From positions 26,320,951 to 26,384,950 of the forward strand of contig CM020620.1 in assembly GCA_009829735.1 (NCBI GenBank): a stretch of DNA of 64,000 bases, read 5' to 3'. A program made the position numbers and the translations under genes. Shown one piece after another: positions 1 through 8,370 of this stretch (the first letter of the stretch is position 1; each line of letters starts with the position of its first letter). Source of the stretch: Pyropia yezoensis. Lineage: Eukaryota > Rhodophyta > Bangiophyceae > Bangiales > Bangiaceae. The notes below the pieces were generated by a model. That model saw nothing but the letters and a program-made list of their open reading frames with translations, did no database searches and had not been told where the DNA came from.

Positions 1-2
1 TG

Positions 3-356
3 TTCCGGTTGACTCAAGGACCCAAGGCCTACCAGGGAGCAGGCAATCGGGCGCCCGAGGGAGGCAACCGCAGCTACGGGGTTACCCCGATGCGAACTCA
101 AGGGGGGACCGTCACGTCCGGATGTATGTTGTGTGTGGATCCCCAGCACTGGGTGTCTTCCTGCCCACTCATCCCCGAGGAGTCTCGGCGGGCAGCGGCG
201 CAACGCAAGGCTTCCACTGGGGGGTATCCCGCCAGAGCACCCGGACCCGCACCGGGTAGGCAGCCAGCTCCAGGTGGAGTACTGGCCGTCGAGGAGTCAC
301 CCCCTCATCCGGATGTCCCGGCAGACAGCACCCGGACGAGCACGGGAAACGAATAA
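3..356 (+). CDS. gag: Gag polyprotein, C-terminal end (copy A, partial)
   Basis: This is the last 117 codons of the capsid/nucleocapsid polyprotein; the frame runs in from before the window and stops at TAA 354-356. A single CCHC zinc knuckle of the form C-X2-C-X4-H-X4-C (CMLCVDPQHWVSSC) starts at base 123 and would bind genomic RNA. In copy B the residue after the second Cys is Gly (CGDPQHW); here it is Val, which may weaken the knuckle. The tail is rich in Pro, Ala and Gly. The pol frame overlaps the last 97 bases in the -1 frame, so Gag-Pol is probably made by frameshifting at 344-350. Confidence 0.85.
   Translation, partial: FRLTQGPKAYQGAGNRAPEGGNRSYGVTPMRTQGGTVTSGCMLCVDPQHWVSSCPLIPEESRRAAAQRKASTGGYPARAPGPAPGRQPAPGGVLAVEESPPHPDVPADSTRTSTGNE
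344..350 (+). other. Candidate -1 ribosomal frameshift site (gag to pol), copy A
   Basis: The heptamer G GGA AAC is phased on gag codons exactly as the X XXY YYZ rule requires, one codon before the gag stop. Slipping back by one base puts the ribosome in the pol frame, which is open from base 260 to 4135. A hairpin of about 9 bp (376-396, stem ends TCGCT/AGCGA, loop TAA) lies 25 bases downstream, farther than the usual 5-9 base spacer. Copy B has the same heptamer at 62826-62832 although neighbouring bases differ. Confidence 0.65.
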
Positions 357-3300
357 GAGGAAGGACGACACGGGGTCGCTGGGGTAACCCTAGCGAGCCA
401 CCCCGGACTACCGCGGGGAAAGCCCCACGGAGAGCGCGGTTGAGCCGACGCCGCATCAACCCCCGGGTACACCTTCCGGCCCCGACGACACGGCGTCAGG
501 GGATTGATGACCAACCACGAAGGTTGAGAGGAGAGGACGGGAAGACCCGTCACATGGAACCAGACAAGGGCCCTGTTCAGGATGCCCGAGCTACACCGGA
601 TATCGGTGTAGGCCACGTGCTGTTTACCTTGGAGAACTTCAAGGTATCAGCCACACTGGGGGTTGACCCCCAGTCGACACGATCGTACTACCCTGTACTG
701 GATACAGGGGCTGGACCCAACCTTATCCGGAAGGATACCCTCCCGGACAAGTGGCTTCCGCGAGTCAGAGTGACTCGGGGACCCACCATCAAGGACGCGA
801 ATGGTCGCCTCATTCGTACGACCGCAGCGATGTCGCTGCGGGTTACCATCGGGGAACTCACCACGGAAGTCGACTTCCTGGTGTGTGAGACCCTATCGGT
901 GCCCTGCATACTGGGGTGCACCTTCATCAACGTTCACGTGGATGCAATCCGGCCAGGCCGGAGGACCGTCGAGCTTCAAGAAGCCGACGGGACGAAGCGA
1001 GGACACACGGCTATCGTCAGGGACCTGACGCTACAAGGGAGGCACGTTAACGTGGCTGAGGTGTACGCAAGCGTCGAGCCGAAGACACTTCGGTTGGCGA
1101 AGCGAACTCGCTTTGAGCCGTTGTCGGAGACAGTCCTCCCGGTTAACTGCGACCTCGCAGGCATCTGCAGAGTCCGGTCCAACCTGCGGACGTACAAGCG
1201 CCATGGGTTGACCATGGCCAACGGTCTCATAGACCTCCCAGCAGGAGGGTCGTCCCTCCTAGTGATGGCGAACTATCGCCGTAAGGCAGTCACCCTCCCG
1301 AAGGGAACTATCCTCGGGATTGCCGAGCTCGACGAAGGAGATATCCTGACCCCTGACAAGGAAGGTCAAGTGGAACCACTTGAGGTGCTGGCGGTCGCCG
1401 AGACCACCGAGCGACAGCAACACGATGACGGGAAGCCTAACCCATCGGCGGCTCCGGCGGATATTCCGCCGAAGGACCAAGAAGCATTAAAGGCACTGGC
1501 CGAGGCTGACCTCGACCACCTTCCCCCTTCGGTAGCCGAAGGGGTACGACGGATGTTAAGAAAGCATGACGTCATGTGGACAGGCGGGGCCTTGGGTACC
1601 ATTGGGGCAACCCAACATCGTATAGACCTGGTACCAGGTGCACGACCCGCCCGGTCACAACCGCACCGAGCGGGACCTATGCAACGAGAGATCGTTGATG
1701 GAGAAGTGAAGAGGATGAGCGAAGCGAAGGTGATACGACCTTCGATGTCGGAGTGGGGTGCCCCAGTCGTCATCGTACCGAAGAAGGATCAAACTCCTCG
1801 GTTCTGCATCGATTATCGACGCCTCAACTTGGTTACCAAGAAGGACTCCTACCCTTTACCAAGGATGGATGAATGCATCGACTCCTTGGGGGAGGCTACG
1901 GTGTTTACCACCATCGACTGCAATGCCGGTTACTGGCAGATCCCAGTGGCGGACGAGGATATCCCCAAGACGGCATTCGTCTGTCACAGTGGAGTGTACG
2001 AGTTCCTAAGGATGCCCTTCGGATTGTCCAACGCCCCCGCTACATTCCAGCGGGCTATCGACATTATACTGTCGGGGGTGAAGTGGCGTAACTGCCTAGT
2101 GTACCTCGATGACGTCATCGTCTTCTGGCGTAACATGGATGACCATGTGCAACATGTTGACGAGGTACTCACCCTCTTGAGGGACGCCGGGGTAACCCTG
2201 CGTCTGAAGAAGTGCGCCTTCTTCCAACAGACGGTCGAGTATCTGGGCCACCAGATAACCCCTGGTAAACTAGGGGTACTCGAAGCCAATACCCGGGCAC
2301 TCCGGGATGCCCGGTTCCCTAACACCCAGACGCAGCTCAAGAGCTTCCTGGGAATGTGCAACGTATACCGACGGTTCGTCAAGGACTTCGCTCGGATAGC
2401 TAAACCGTTAACGGTTCTCACGAGTAGTACCTTGCCCAAGGTACTCCAACCCCCTTCGCCTAGCAAAGAGGAGGCATTCGAGTCGCTGAAGCGAGCCCTA
2501 CTATCCCCACCCGTCCTTGCGTTACCGCACAGACGGGGTACCTTCGTCATCGATGTCGATGCGTGCGACACCCAAGTGGGATGCACCCTGCTACAGGGAG
2601 AGACGTTGATCGGTTCCGATAACGTTATCCCGGACCTACGTCCGGTAGGGTACTTCAGCCGGACACTCAACCCGGCTGAGCGTAACTATAGTGCCACCGA
2701 GCGTGAGTGCCTCGGGGTTATATGGGCAGTGCAACTGCTCCGTCCATACCTGGAGGGCTCCAGGTTCATCGTGAGGTCCGACCACGAACCTCTACGATGG
2801 CTCCTCAACCTTGGTGACAAGGATTCCGATAGCCATGGGAGGCTAGCCCGATGGAGGCTGAAGATGGCCGAGCACGACTACCGTACCGTGTATAAGGCTG
2901 GGTCAACCCACCATCTCGGAGACGCATTGTCTCGACTCGACACCCCGAGCGGGGATACCCGCCTGGTGGACGAGGACATCCCGGTGGTACCGGTCTGCAA
3001 GGTGGGTAACGCCACCCAAGGTTTGGTTGACCATACCATGGCGCACCGAGCATGCCCACTGACTCTCGCGGACTTCCGCGAGGCACAAGCCAATGACGAC
3101 GACTGTAGACGCCATCGCGCTAACCTCCTGGCCGGTACGGCCGGCATCTTCTCCGAGAACGAGAACGGACTCTTATACCGGCGGGCACCCGCCGATGGAC
3201 GACATCAAGTCGTGGTTCCCGTGTCCTTACGGCAAGCCGTTATGGAACGAGAACACGAGAACCCTACAGCCGGACACCCGGGGGGTTCACGTATGTTCGC

Positions 3301-4138
3301 AGCAATGCGAAGGTTCTTCTACTGGCCAGCAATGGCCGTCGACGTGGTCGACCACGTAAGGGGATGCCACCCCTGTGCACGCAACCGCATGAGTCTACAT
3401 AGGCAGGCGTCTGCCATAAAGCTGTTCCCACCCGATGGGCCCAACGAGCAAGTCGCTATCGACATACTCGGGCCACTTCCGGTAACGGAAGAAGGGAACA
3501 GGTACATCCTGGTCATGTCTGACCGCTTCACTAAGCTGTCACGAGCGGCAGCCATCCCGAATGATACGGCATACACGATTATGAACGCAGTGGTTGACCA
3601 CTGGATCAGTGCATACGGAGTCATGAAGCAACTCCTCTCCGACAACGGAGCAAACCTGACGTCAGCATTCTCCACTAAAGTCATGGGCATGTTCGGGATC
3701 GAACCACGTCGGGCATCCGACTACCACCCGCAGACCAACGGACAGGTGGAGCGGTTTAACCGCACCATCGTTAAGATGCTACAGTGCTACGTGGCCGAGC
3801 ACACGAACACTTGGGACAGGCTCCTGTCCGTACTCACCCTGGCATACAATGCCAGGCCACATCGAAGCACGAACATCGCCCCACTGGAGTGGGTCATGCC
3901 ACTAGACGTCGGTAACCTGACGCTGCCGCCAGGCAGGTGCACTCGGTATGATACACCGAAGGGCCGACCGGCCGAACGCATCCACCTAGCTTGGTTGGCC
4001 AAGCTATCGTGGATGATTCCTAAGCTCAAGGGTGCCCTTGACAGAACCCAACTTCGATACAAGAAGAACTTCGACGCCCGGCTACGGGTGCGCAACGCAA
4101 CCCTGGTAACAGGTGACTGGGTCTACATCAGACACTAG
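350..4138 (+). CDS. pol: Pol polyprotein: protease, reverse transcriptase, RNase H, integrase (copy A)
   Basis: This encodes the replication and integration enzymes of the element. In order: retropepsin-type protease with DTGAG (codons 701-715); reverse transcriptase with the FCIDYRRLN, PFGLSNAPATFQ and YLDD (2102-2113) motifs; RNase H with DACD, ATEREC, SDHEPL and a HLGDALSR end; integrase with an HHCC zinc arm (GHPGG to CHPC) and catalytic D (3461), D (3641) and E (3749), the last two 35 residues apart. The frame is open from 260, but no upstream ATG is shared by both copies, so it is taken as a -1 frameshift product of gag. An in-frame TAG at 4136-4138 ends it just before the chromodomain. 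Confidence 0.92.
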   Translation, partial: RIRGRTTRGRWGNPSEPPRTTAGKAPRRARLSRRRINPRVHLPAPTTRRQGIDDQPRRLRGEDGKTRHMEPDKGPVQDARATPDIGVGHVLFTLENFKVSATLGVDPQSTRSYYPVLDTGAGPNLIRKDTLPDKWLPRVRVTRGPTIKDANGRLIRTTAAMSLRVTIGELTTEVDFLVCETLSVPCILGCTFINVHVDAIRPGRRTVELQEADGTKRGHTAIVRDLTLQGRHVNVAEVYASVEPKTLRLAKRTRFEPLSETVLPVNCDLAGICRVRSNLRTYKRHGLTMANGLIDLPAGGSSLLVMANYRRKAVTLPKGTILGIAELDEGDILTPDKEGQVEPLEVLAVAETTERQQHDDGKPNPSAAPADIPPKDQEALKALAEADLDHLPPSVAEGVRRMLRKHDVMWTGGALGTIGATQHRIDLVPGARPARSQPHRAGPMQREIVDGEVKRMSEAKVIRPSMSEWGAPVVIVPKKDQTPRFCIDYRRLNLVTKKDSYPLPRMDECIDSLGEATVFTTIDCNAGYWQIPVADEDIPKTAFVCHSGVYEFLRMPFGLSNAPATFQRAIDIILSGVKWRNCLVYLDDVIVFWRNMDDHVQHVDEVLTLLRDAGVTLRLKKCAFFQQTVEYLGHQITPGKLGVLEANTRALRDARFPNTQTQLKSFLGMCNVYRRFVKDFARIAKPLTVLTSSTLPKVLQPPSPSKEEAFESLKRALLSPPVLALPHRRGTFVIDVDACDTQVGCTLLQGETLIGSDNVIPDLRPVGYFSRTLNPAERNYSATERECLGVIWAVQLLRPYLEGSRFIVRSDHEPLRWLLNLGDKDSDSHGRLARWRLKMAEHDYRTVYKAGSTHHLGDALSRLDTPSGDTRLVDEDIPVVPVCKVGNATQGLVDHTMAHRACPLTLADFREAQANDDDCRRHRANLLAGTAGIFSENENGLLYRRAPADGRHQVVVPVSLRQAVMEREHENPTAGHPGGSRMFAAMRRFFYWPAMAVDVVDHVRGCHPCARNRMSLHRQASAIKLFPPDGPNEQVAIDILGPLPVTEEGNRYILVMSDRFTKLSRAAAIPNDTAYTIMNAVVDHWISAYGVMKQLLSDNGANLTSAFSTKVMGMFGIEPRRASDYHPQTNGQVERFNRTIVKMLQCYVAEHTNTWDRLLSVLTLAYNARPHRSTNIAPLEWVMPLDVGNLTLPPGRCTRYDTPKGRPAERIHLAWLAKLSWMIPKLKGALDRTQLRYKKNFDARLRVRNATLVTGDWVYIRH

Positions 4139-4531
4139 AAGTTCCGAGGGAACAAGCTTATGCAACCGGTCAAGGGACCGTACCAGATCTTACACAGAGA
4201 TGATCACTCTGTTATCTTACACTCCGATACGGAGATCCAACGCATCAGTGTGAATGATGTCACACCAGCTCCGAAGCCGGAACAGCCTCAGCCGGTACCG
4301 GCTGGGTTGCTACATGAAGCTCTTACAACCCACCGGTCAGATGACCCGGTGGGACCGGATGGGATTCCATACCAAGTAGAGAGCGTGGTCGGACACACCG
4401 ACCCGGACCTACCAGGACCCTGGTACGTCAAGGTTATGTGGGTCGGATACGACTCACCCACCTGGGAACAGGCGGCGAATATACCCCGCCAACTCCTCAT
4501 GCCTTACATGAGGCGACGACGCCTACTGTAA
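4139..4531 (+). CDS. Integrase C-terminal tail with chromodomain, cut off from pol by an in-frame TAG
   Basis: The frame is the same as pol and resumes right after TAG 4136-4138 with KFRGNKLMQPVKGPYQIL, the usual integrase C-terminal GPY/F-like segment that normally continues without a break. A chromodomain follows at about 4370-4495: YQVESVV, then WYVKVMWVGYDSPTWEQA, matching the Y-x-V-E ... VKWxGY ... TWE pattern that targets chromovirus integration to modified histones. The first ATG after the stop is at 4160, but independent initiation there is unlikely. The stop may be an inactivating mutation of this copy or a readthrough codon; copy B leaves the window before this point. Confidence 0.8.
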   Translation, partial: KFRGNKLMQPVKGPYQILHRDDHSVILHSDTEIQRISVNDVTPAPKPEQPQPVPAGLLHEALTTHRSDDPVGPDGIPYQVESVVGHTDPDLPGPWYVKVMWVGYDSPTWEQAANIPRQLLMPYMRRRRLL

Positions 4532-4609
4532 CAACCCAACCGACACCGACTTCGGCTGTTGGGGGGTGAGGCTTATACCTACTAAGTAGGGTGTGACATG
4601 GTTACGGCA

Positions 4610-4703
4610 GACTTAGGTTTCTAAGTCAAATCAGACTTAGGTTTCTAAGTCGAACCAAGCTTAGGCAACTAAGTAGAGTCAAGCTTAGGTAACTAAGTAA
4701 AAC
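4610..4703. repeat. Four tandem 24-bp imperfect-palindrome units
   Basis: Four units of 24 bp start at 4610, 4634, 4658 and 4682. The core is GACTTAGGTTTCTAAGTC or AGCTTAGGYAACTAAGTA, each able to fold as a 6-7 bp stem with a 4-base loop, separated by 6-base linkers. A related palindrome (CTTAAGA/TCTTAAAG) lies just downstream at about 4711-4732. The array sits between the chromodomain and the end of the antisense ORF, where both transcripts could be processed or terminated. Confidence 0.8.
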
Positions 4704-4775
4704 CTGAACCTTAAGAAGTTATCTTAAAGGTAGAGGCTAACTCCGATAATATCGAAGTAACTAGGGGGCTTACAA

Positions 4776-4833
4776 GGGAGGATGACCTCCCCAAGCCAAG
4801 ACACAAAGTGAGGGAGGATGACCTCCCCAAGCA
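4776..4833. repeat. Pair of 21-bp direct repeats
   Basis: The 21-bp sequence beginning GGGAGGATGACCTCC occurs at 4776-4796 and 4813-4833. Each copy contains an inverted motif (GGGAGG/CCTCCC-like) that can form a short hairpin. They lie between the hairpin array and the 3' end of the antisense ORF. I see no gene in 4532-5009. Confidence 0.7.
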
Positions 4834-5009
4834 TGAACCAACCGGAAGAAGTTGGACGGGAGGCAAGGCACCACTGAGCCAGAAGGGGCACACCCCAAGG
4901 CAGCAAGCAGAGGCAAGCAATGCCCCCGAAGGGGATGAGTTTAGACTCACTACTACCCGGCTACCATAAGGGTTACCGGGGCCCTCTCCCTCACAAACAA
5001 TAGCACTCC

Positions 5010-7379
5010 TCAGTGGGTAGACCCACTGCCCGAGGGAGGCCACTCACGCGTAAGCGCGTATACCTCCGTGCTCCACCGGTCGGCAATCTCACGACGGTCA
5101 ATCACCCGAGCTACCTCGGTGCATAGCTGGACGAGGGTGCTGCGGCCAGCCTCCACGTCCTCCAGAGCGTTCTGGAGGCGGTCAAGCGCGCCACCGAAGC
5201 AACGCGCTGACCCAACCAGCGCAGCACCTGGGGGGATATCCCCCCAGCTAACAGAGAGACCCTCCCGCATTGCGCGGGCAACAAGGGCGTCAACGCCCTC
5301 ATACCAGAGACGGGGACCCCCGTCATGCATGACAGGGGCGGGAGGTGACACTGGCGCAGCCAGAGGAGCCACAGGAGCCGACACGGCCACCACCGGAGCC
5401 GGTGGCGCCTGACATGAGGCCCGGTAGGACCCCACCGAAGGGGCTCCACCGTAACCCCGGCGGGGCTCCGCCCGACGACGGGACACCTCACGCTCCCCAC
5501 CCGCAGAGCCCCACTCTCGGGGACGACGGCCAACCGCCGCCGGTATCGGGTTACCGAACCACGGGGCAAGGACCTGAAGAGGGTCATGGATAACCATGGG
5601 AATACCCAGGTCAGCAACAGCCTCGGTGGACGCCCACCCATGGCAATTGGGCTCACCCGGCTGAGTACGCCGGATACGCAACGAGTGACGAGGCAAGGGG
5701 GAAGCCCCAGCCTGCGGGTCCCGGTACGGGGGAAGGGCCAACACCCCAGCCCAGTTCACGGCATCGTGAACAGCCAGCAGGGCCTCGAACTCCCGGGCCA
5801 ACCCGGTCTTGGCGGCTATCAGGTCCACGCCCAACTGCGCGATGTGCCGACGGACACCCGTCGGAAGATGAAACAGGCGCCCCTGCTGGCGGACGGACAG
5901 CAGGAAGGAGGAAGCCTGCCCGAGGGTAACCTCAAGGGTAAAGGTACCCTGCAACGGGTGGACCGGTCGGGAGGCCAACACACTCCCGAAGTATCGGAGA
6001 CAGGGGCCGGTGTCAAACCGGAAAGCAGGGGCGGGTTCCCACCCCTCCTGCCACAGAGGCGGGCGCACGGGAGTGTATACCGGCGCACGACCTTTGCCGG
6101 TCTGCAACGCACACGTTATATCGGTGCGGAACGCATCCGCCATGACACCATGGTTACGTCGCCAGCTCGACGCCGACTTCAACCCCGCCATAGACGGGTA
6201 GGGAGCCGTCAACGACAGATACGGGGATACCCCCGGGTAATAATCAAAGTCGGGATACCGACCGGTATCGCCCACCGTCTCGCCAAACGCAACCGGCTCC
6301 GCCGCCGCCGCAATCCCCCGAGCACTAGCCGGGTAGTCAACCTCCCGCGGCAACGCGGGGGCAATCAGGTCGCATACCCCGAAGGCGGGGTCGAGGTAGA
6401 CCTCACCCCGTCCCACCCGGGTGCGCCAGAGCTGCGCATGCCGGTCGTCCGGCTGACTCAGGATCCAATTGTGTTCCACCCGCACCGCGTTCGGCTGGTT
6501 GACCAGCCGCACCAACTCCCGCTCCCAACTCGGGTCCACCCTGACGCGCCGGGAGGTCCCTCCAGAGAGACGCGGCTGGTGGAAGTCCACCCGCATCCGC
6601 CCATCGGACTCCATTGACTCTTGCACAGTCAGGCCTCGAACCCGAGCCACCAAGTCGGACATCGACATGGCGGGTTGACCCGCCGCCACGGCGACGCCGC
6701 CACCCAACGGGGCAACCCGGGCAGGACCAGGAAGAATCGGGGGCGCCGGGGGATGCCCCACCGGCACATGGGCCGTTGACGGAGATGCACGGGGCCGAGG
6801 AGGAAGAAGAAGGGCGGGCGCCCGCCCGGAGTAGCTCCCGGAGTCCACTGCCATCGGGGTAGATAATTCTTGACCATCACGCGTCCGCGGCACCGCGGGC
6901 AGAGCATCGCCGCCACCCGGGCCCGACGTGGGTACCACGGGGGCAGCACGGGTAGACCCGCTACCCGCCGCAGCGGACACACAAACCGCGCGGGCACCCG
7001 CGCCGTCTTGACCCGCCGTACCGGCCGGGGTGCCGCCACTACCATCCGCCACGCCGGCGACACCGTCTCGAGGTAGAGCCGCGCCGGCACCGGCGACAGA
7101 AGCCATCCGGGCCGCCGGAGGAGTAGCGGTAGAGGCCACCGCTGCACGCGGTTGTCCGCCACCCGACGGAGCCGTCGTGCCACTACACACGGACGACAAC
7201 CCGCCCGGCGCGCCTTCCGGGGCCACACGAACGGTCACCCGGTCGTCCTCATCCTCCGACGAGCTCGCTAAGAAGCACTCGGCGGCGGTGGCAGAGACGG
7301 GAACGTCGTCCACCATCACCTCTTCCTCCTCCTCAAGCAGGAGGTCGTCCTCGCCCCCGGGTACCTGGGGGTCCGACAT
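5010..7379 (-). CDS. Antisense ORF inside the LTR element, 789-codon protein of unknown function
   Basis: An uninterrupted ORF runs from ATG at 7379 to a stop at 5010, opposite to gag-pol and wholly inside the element. I do not recognise its family. Residues 1-60 are acidic (MSDPQVPGGEDDLLLEEEEE). About 60-260 is low-complexity Ala/Gly/Pro/Ser. About 270-600 has globular composition with aromatic runs (for example FDYYPGVSPYLSL and the conserved-looking CLRYFGSVLASRP). The C-terminal 100 residues are helix-forming with spaced leucines. It has no zinc knuckle, RT or envelope-type membrane segment that I can see. Long ORFs arise more easily in GC-rich DNA, but the domain-like composition change argues for real coding. 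Extra antisense ORFs are known in some plant Ty3/gypsy lineages; whether this one is related is unknown. Confidence 0.6.
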   Translation of the reverse strand: MSDPQVPGGEDDLLLEEEEEVMVDDVPVSATAAECFLASSSEDEDDRVTVRVAPEGAPGGLSSVCSGTTAPSGGGQPRAAVASTATPPAARMASVAGAGAALPRDGVAGVADGSGGTPAGTAGQDGAGARAVCVSAAAGSGSTRAAPVVPTSGPGGGDALPAVPRTRDGQELSTPMAVDSGSYSGRAPALLLPPRPRASPSTAHVPVGHPPAPPILPGPARVAPLGGGVAVAAGQPAMSMSDLVARVRGLTVQESMESDGRMRVDFHQPRLSGGTSRRVRVDPSWERELVRLVNQPNAVRVEHNWILSQPDDRHAQLWRTRVGRGEVYLDPAFGVCDLIAPALPREVDYPASARGIAAAAEPVAFGETVGDTGRYPDFDYYPGVSPYLSLTAPYPSMAGLKSASSWRRNHGVMADAFRTDITCALQTGKGRAPVYTPVRPPLWQEGWEPAPAFRFDTGPCLRYFGSVLASRPVHPLQGTFTLEVTLGQASSFLLSVRQQGRLFHLPTGVRRHIAQLGVDLIAAKTGLAREFEALLAVHDAVNWAGVLALPPYRDPQAGASPLPRHSLRIRRTQPGEPNCHGWASTEAVADLGIPMVIHDPLQVLAPWFGNPIPAAVGRRPREWGSAGGEREVSRRRAEPRRGYGGAPSVGSYRASCQAPPAPVVAVSAPVAPLAAPVSPPAPVMHDGGPRLWYEGVDALVARAMREGLSVSWGDIPPGAALVGSARCFGGALDRLQNALEDVEAGRSTLVQLCTEVARVIDRREIADRWSTEVYALTREWPPSGSGSTH

Positions 7380-7487
7380 GGTAAAACCGGGGTAGCAGGG
7401 GCGCCCCGTGCGGAAAAGCCGAGGCCGGCTCGACCCGGTACGAGGAACGCTCGCGCGGACGAGCCAGGGAAGCGCGGGTACCCGTGC

Positions 7488-7493
7488 TTATAA
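7488..7493 (-). promoter_or_regulatory. TATA-like box upstream of the antisense ORF
   Basis: TTATAA on the minus strand lies about 110 bases upstream of the antisense ATG at 7379, in otherwise GC-rich sequence. It is a plausible core promoter for antisense transcription. No gene is seen in 7380-7958. Confidence 0.3.
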
Positions 7494-7958
7494 CCACACA
7501 GCTCAGCACGAGCGATACAGCAGCGCGGGACGACCCGCGCCAGCCGAGCTACGAGGGCGCTCCAGCCAGGCACCTGGACCGGAGCCACGCCCCCCCCACA
7601 CACGGGGTAAGTAAGGGGGGTCACCCCCAACCGCCCCCACGCAACGCGGGCAGCCCCCGCCCCCCACTCAATCGTCCACACGAGAGGGGCCCCCCTACCA
7701 CCAGACACCTGGTGGCGGATCCGCTTGCACCACCCCTCGGAAAGGGGGGTCGTGAGCAGAACCCGCATCGGGAATTTCAACGGTCCGGAAAACGGATCGT
7801 GTGTGTACCACACAAAGGGGGGCACCCCCCTCAGACAATCTCGAAAAGGGGTGTCTGTCGCGACAGGGCGCAAAGCCCCACCCGACTGGTAAACGGTCAC
7901 GCGACCCACTTACATTCGGTAACCCGAATGCAACTCGACCCGAGGACGGGCCGAATCT

Positions 7959-7970
7959 AAGGGGGGGATA
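7959..7970 (+). other. Polypurine tract
   Basis: AAGGGGGGGATA directly abuts the TGTAGC start of the 3' LTR, as expected for the plus-strand primer of reverse transcription. Confidence 0.8.
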
Positions 7971-8333
7971 TGTAGCAATATGGTTGTCCGTATTGTGACC
8001 CTAATGTTAGGGGGGCTACTTCTAATCCTTGGCTGTCAATTTGAGAGTCCGTACTGGTCACGGTATCTATAAGCTACGTATGACCAGAGGGACTTGCATC
8101 TTGGGGTGGAGGGTAGTTAGTAGTGTCTCCGAGGGTTTATAACGAGGGGGCCGGCGGTGAATCCACCGCCGGCCAAGGCAGAACAACAAACCCCTCCCAT
8201 TTGGGCTCCCATCTTGGTCCCGTGGCTTGCGCTCCAAGGACAGCAACCTTGGCCTCCCGGTGACGTTGGTGCCGATCCCCCTTGGTGAGTGTTCCCTGAG
8301 AGTGGACGTGCGACGGGTTCCTATTGTGCTACA
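7971..8333 (+). repeat. 3' LTR of copy A (363 bp)
   Basis: The LTR starts TGTAGCAATATGG and ends TATTGTGCTACA, so it has TG...CA termini in a 5-bp inverted repeat (TGTAG/CTACA). It differs from the LTR at 60063-60426 by about nine substitutions and one base of length. A TATA-like TTTATAA at 8136-8142 is a likely promoter element and is identical in the other copy. As this and the 60063 LTR belong to different insertions, their divergence does not date either one. Confidence 0.92.
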
Positions 8334-8370
8334 AGGTGGAAGCGTGCGGGACGGGGAACACGAGGGTAAC

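Larger units (their letters stand above)
1..8333 (+). mobile_element. Ty3/gypsy chromovirus-type LTR retrotransposon, copy A (5' end outside the window)
   Basis: The order gag zinc knuckle, aspartic protease, reverse transcriptase, RNase H, DD35E integrase, chromodomain, polypurine tract, 3' LTR is that of a Ty3/gypsy chromovirus. The 5' LTR and most of gag lie upstream of base 1. Copy B, starting at 60063, matches the first 1.5 kb without any indel (base 1 corresponds to 62483), with scattered substitutions. The roughly 3.4 kb between the chromodomain and the LTR is unusually long and holds an antisense ORF. The only visible lesions in copy A are an in-frame TAG before the chromodomain and a Gly-to-Val change in the gag zinc knuckle. 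Confidence 0.93.

Noticed and set aside
3-3000. Retroviral envelope gene in the chromovirus
   Set aside because: No signal peptide, furin-like site or membrane anchor is seen in the sense-strand frames or in the antisense ORF.
5586-6617. 343-codon plus-strand ORF opposite the antisense ORF
   Set aside because: It is a shadow of the longer minus-strand frame; basic, low-information composition and no motif.
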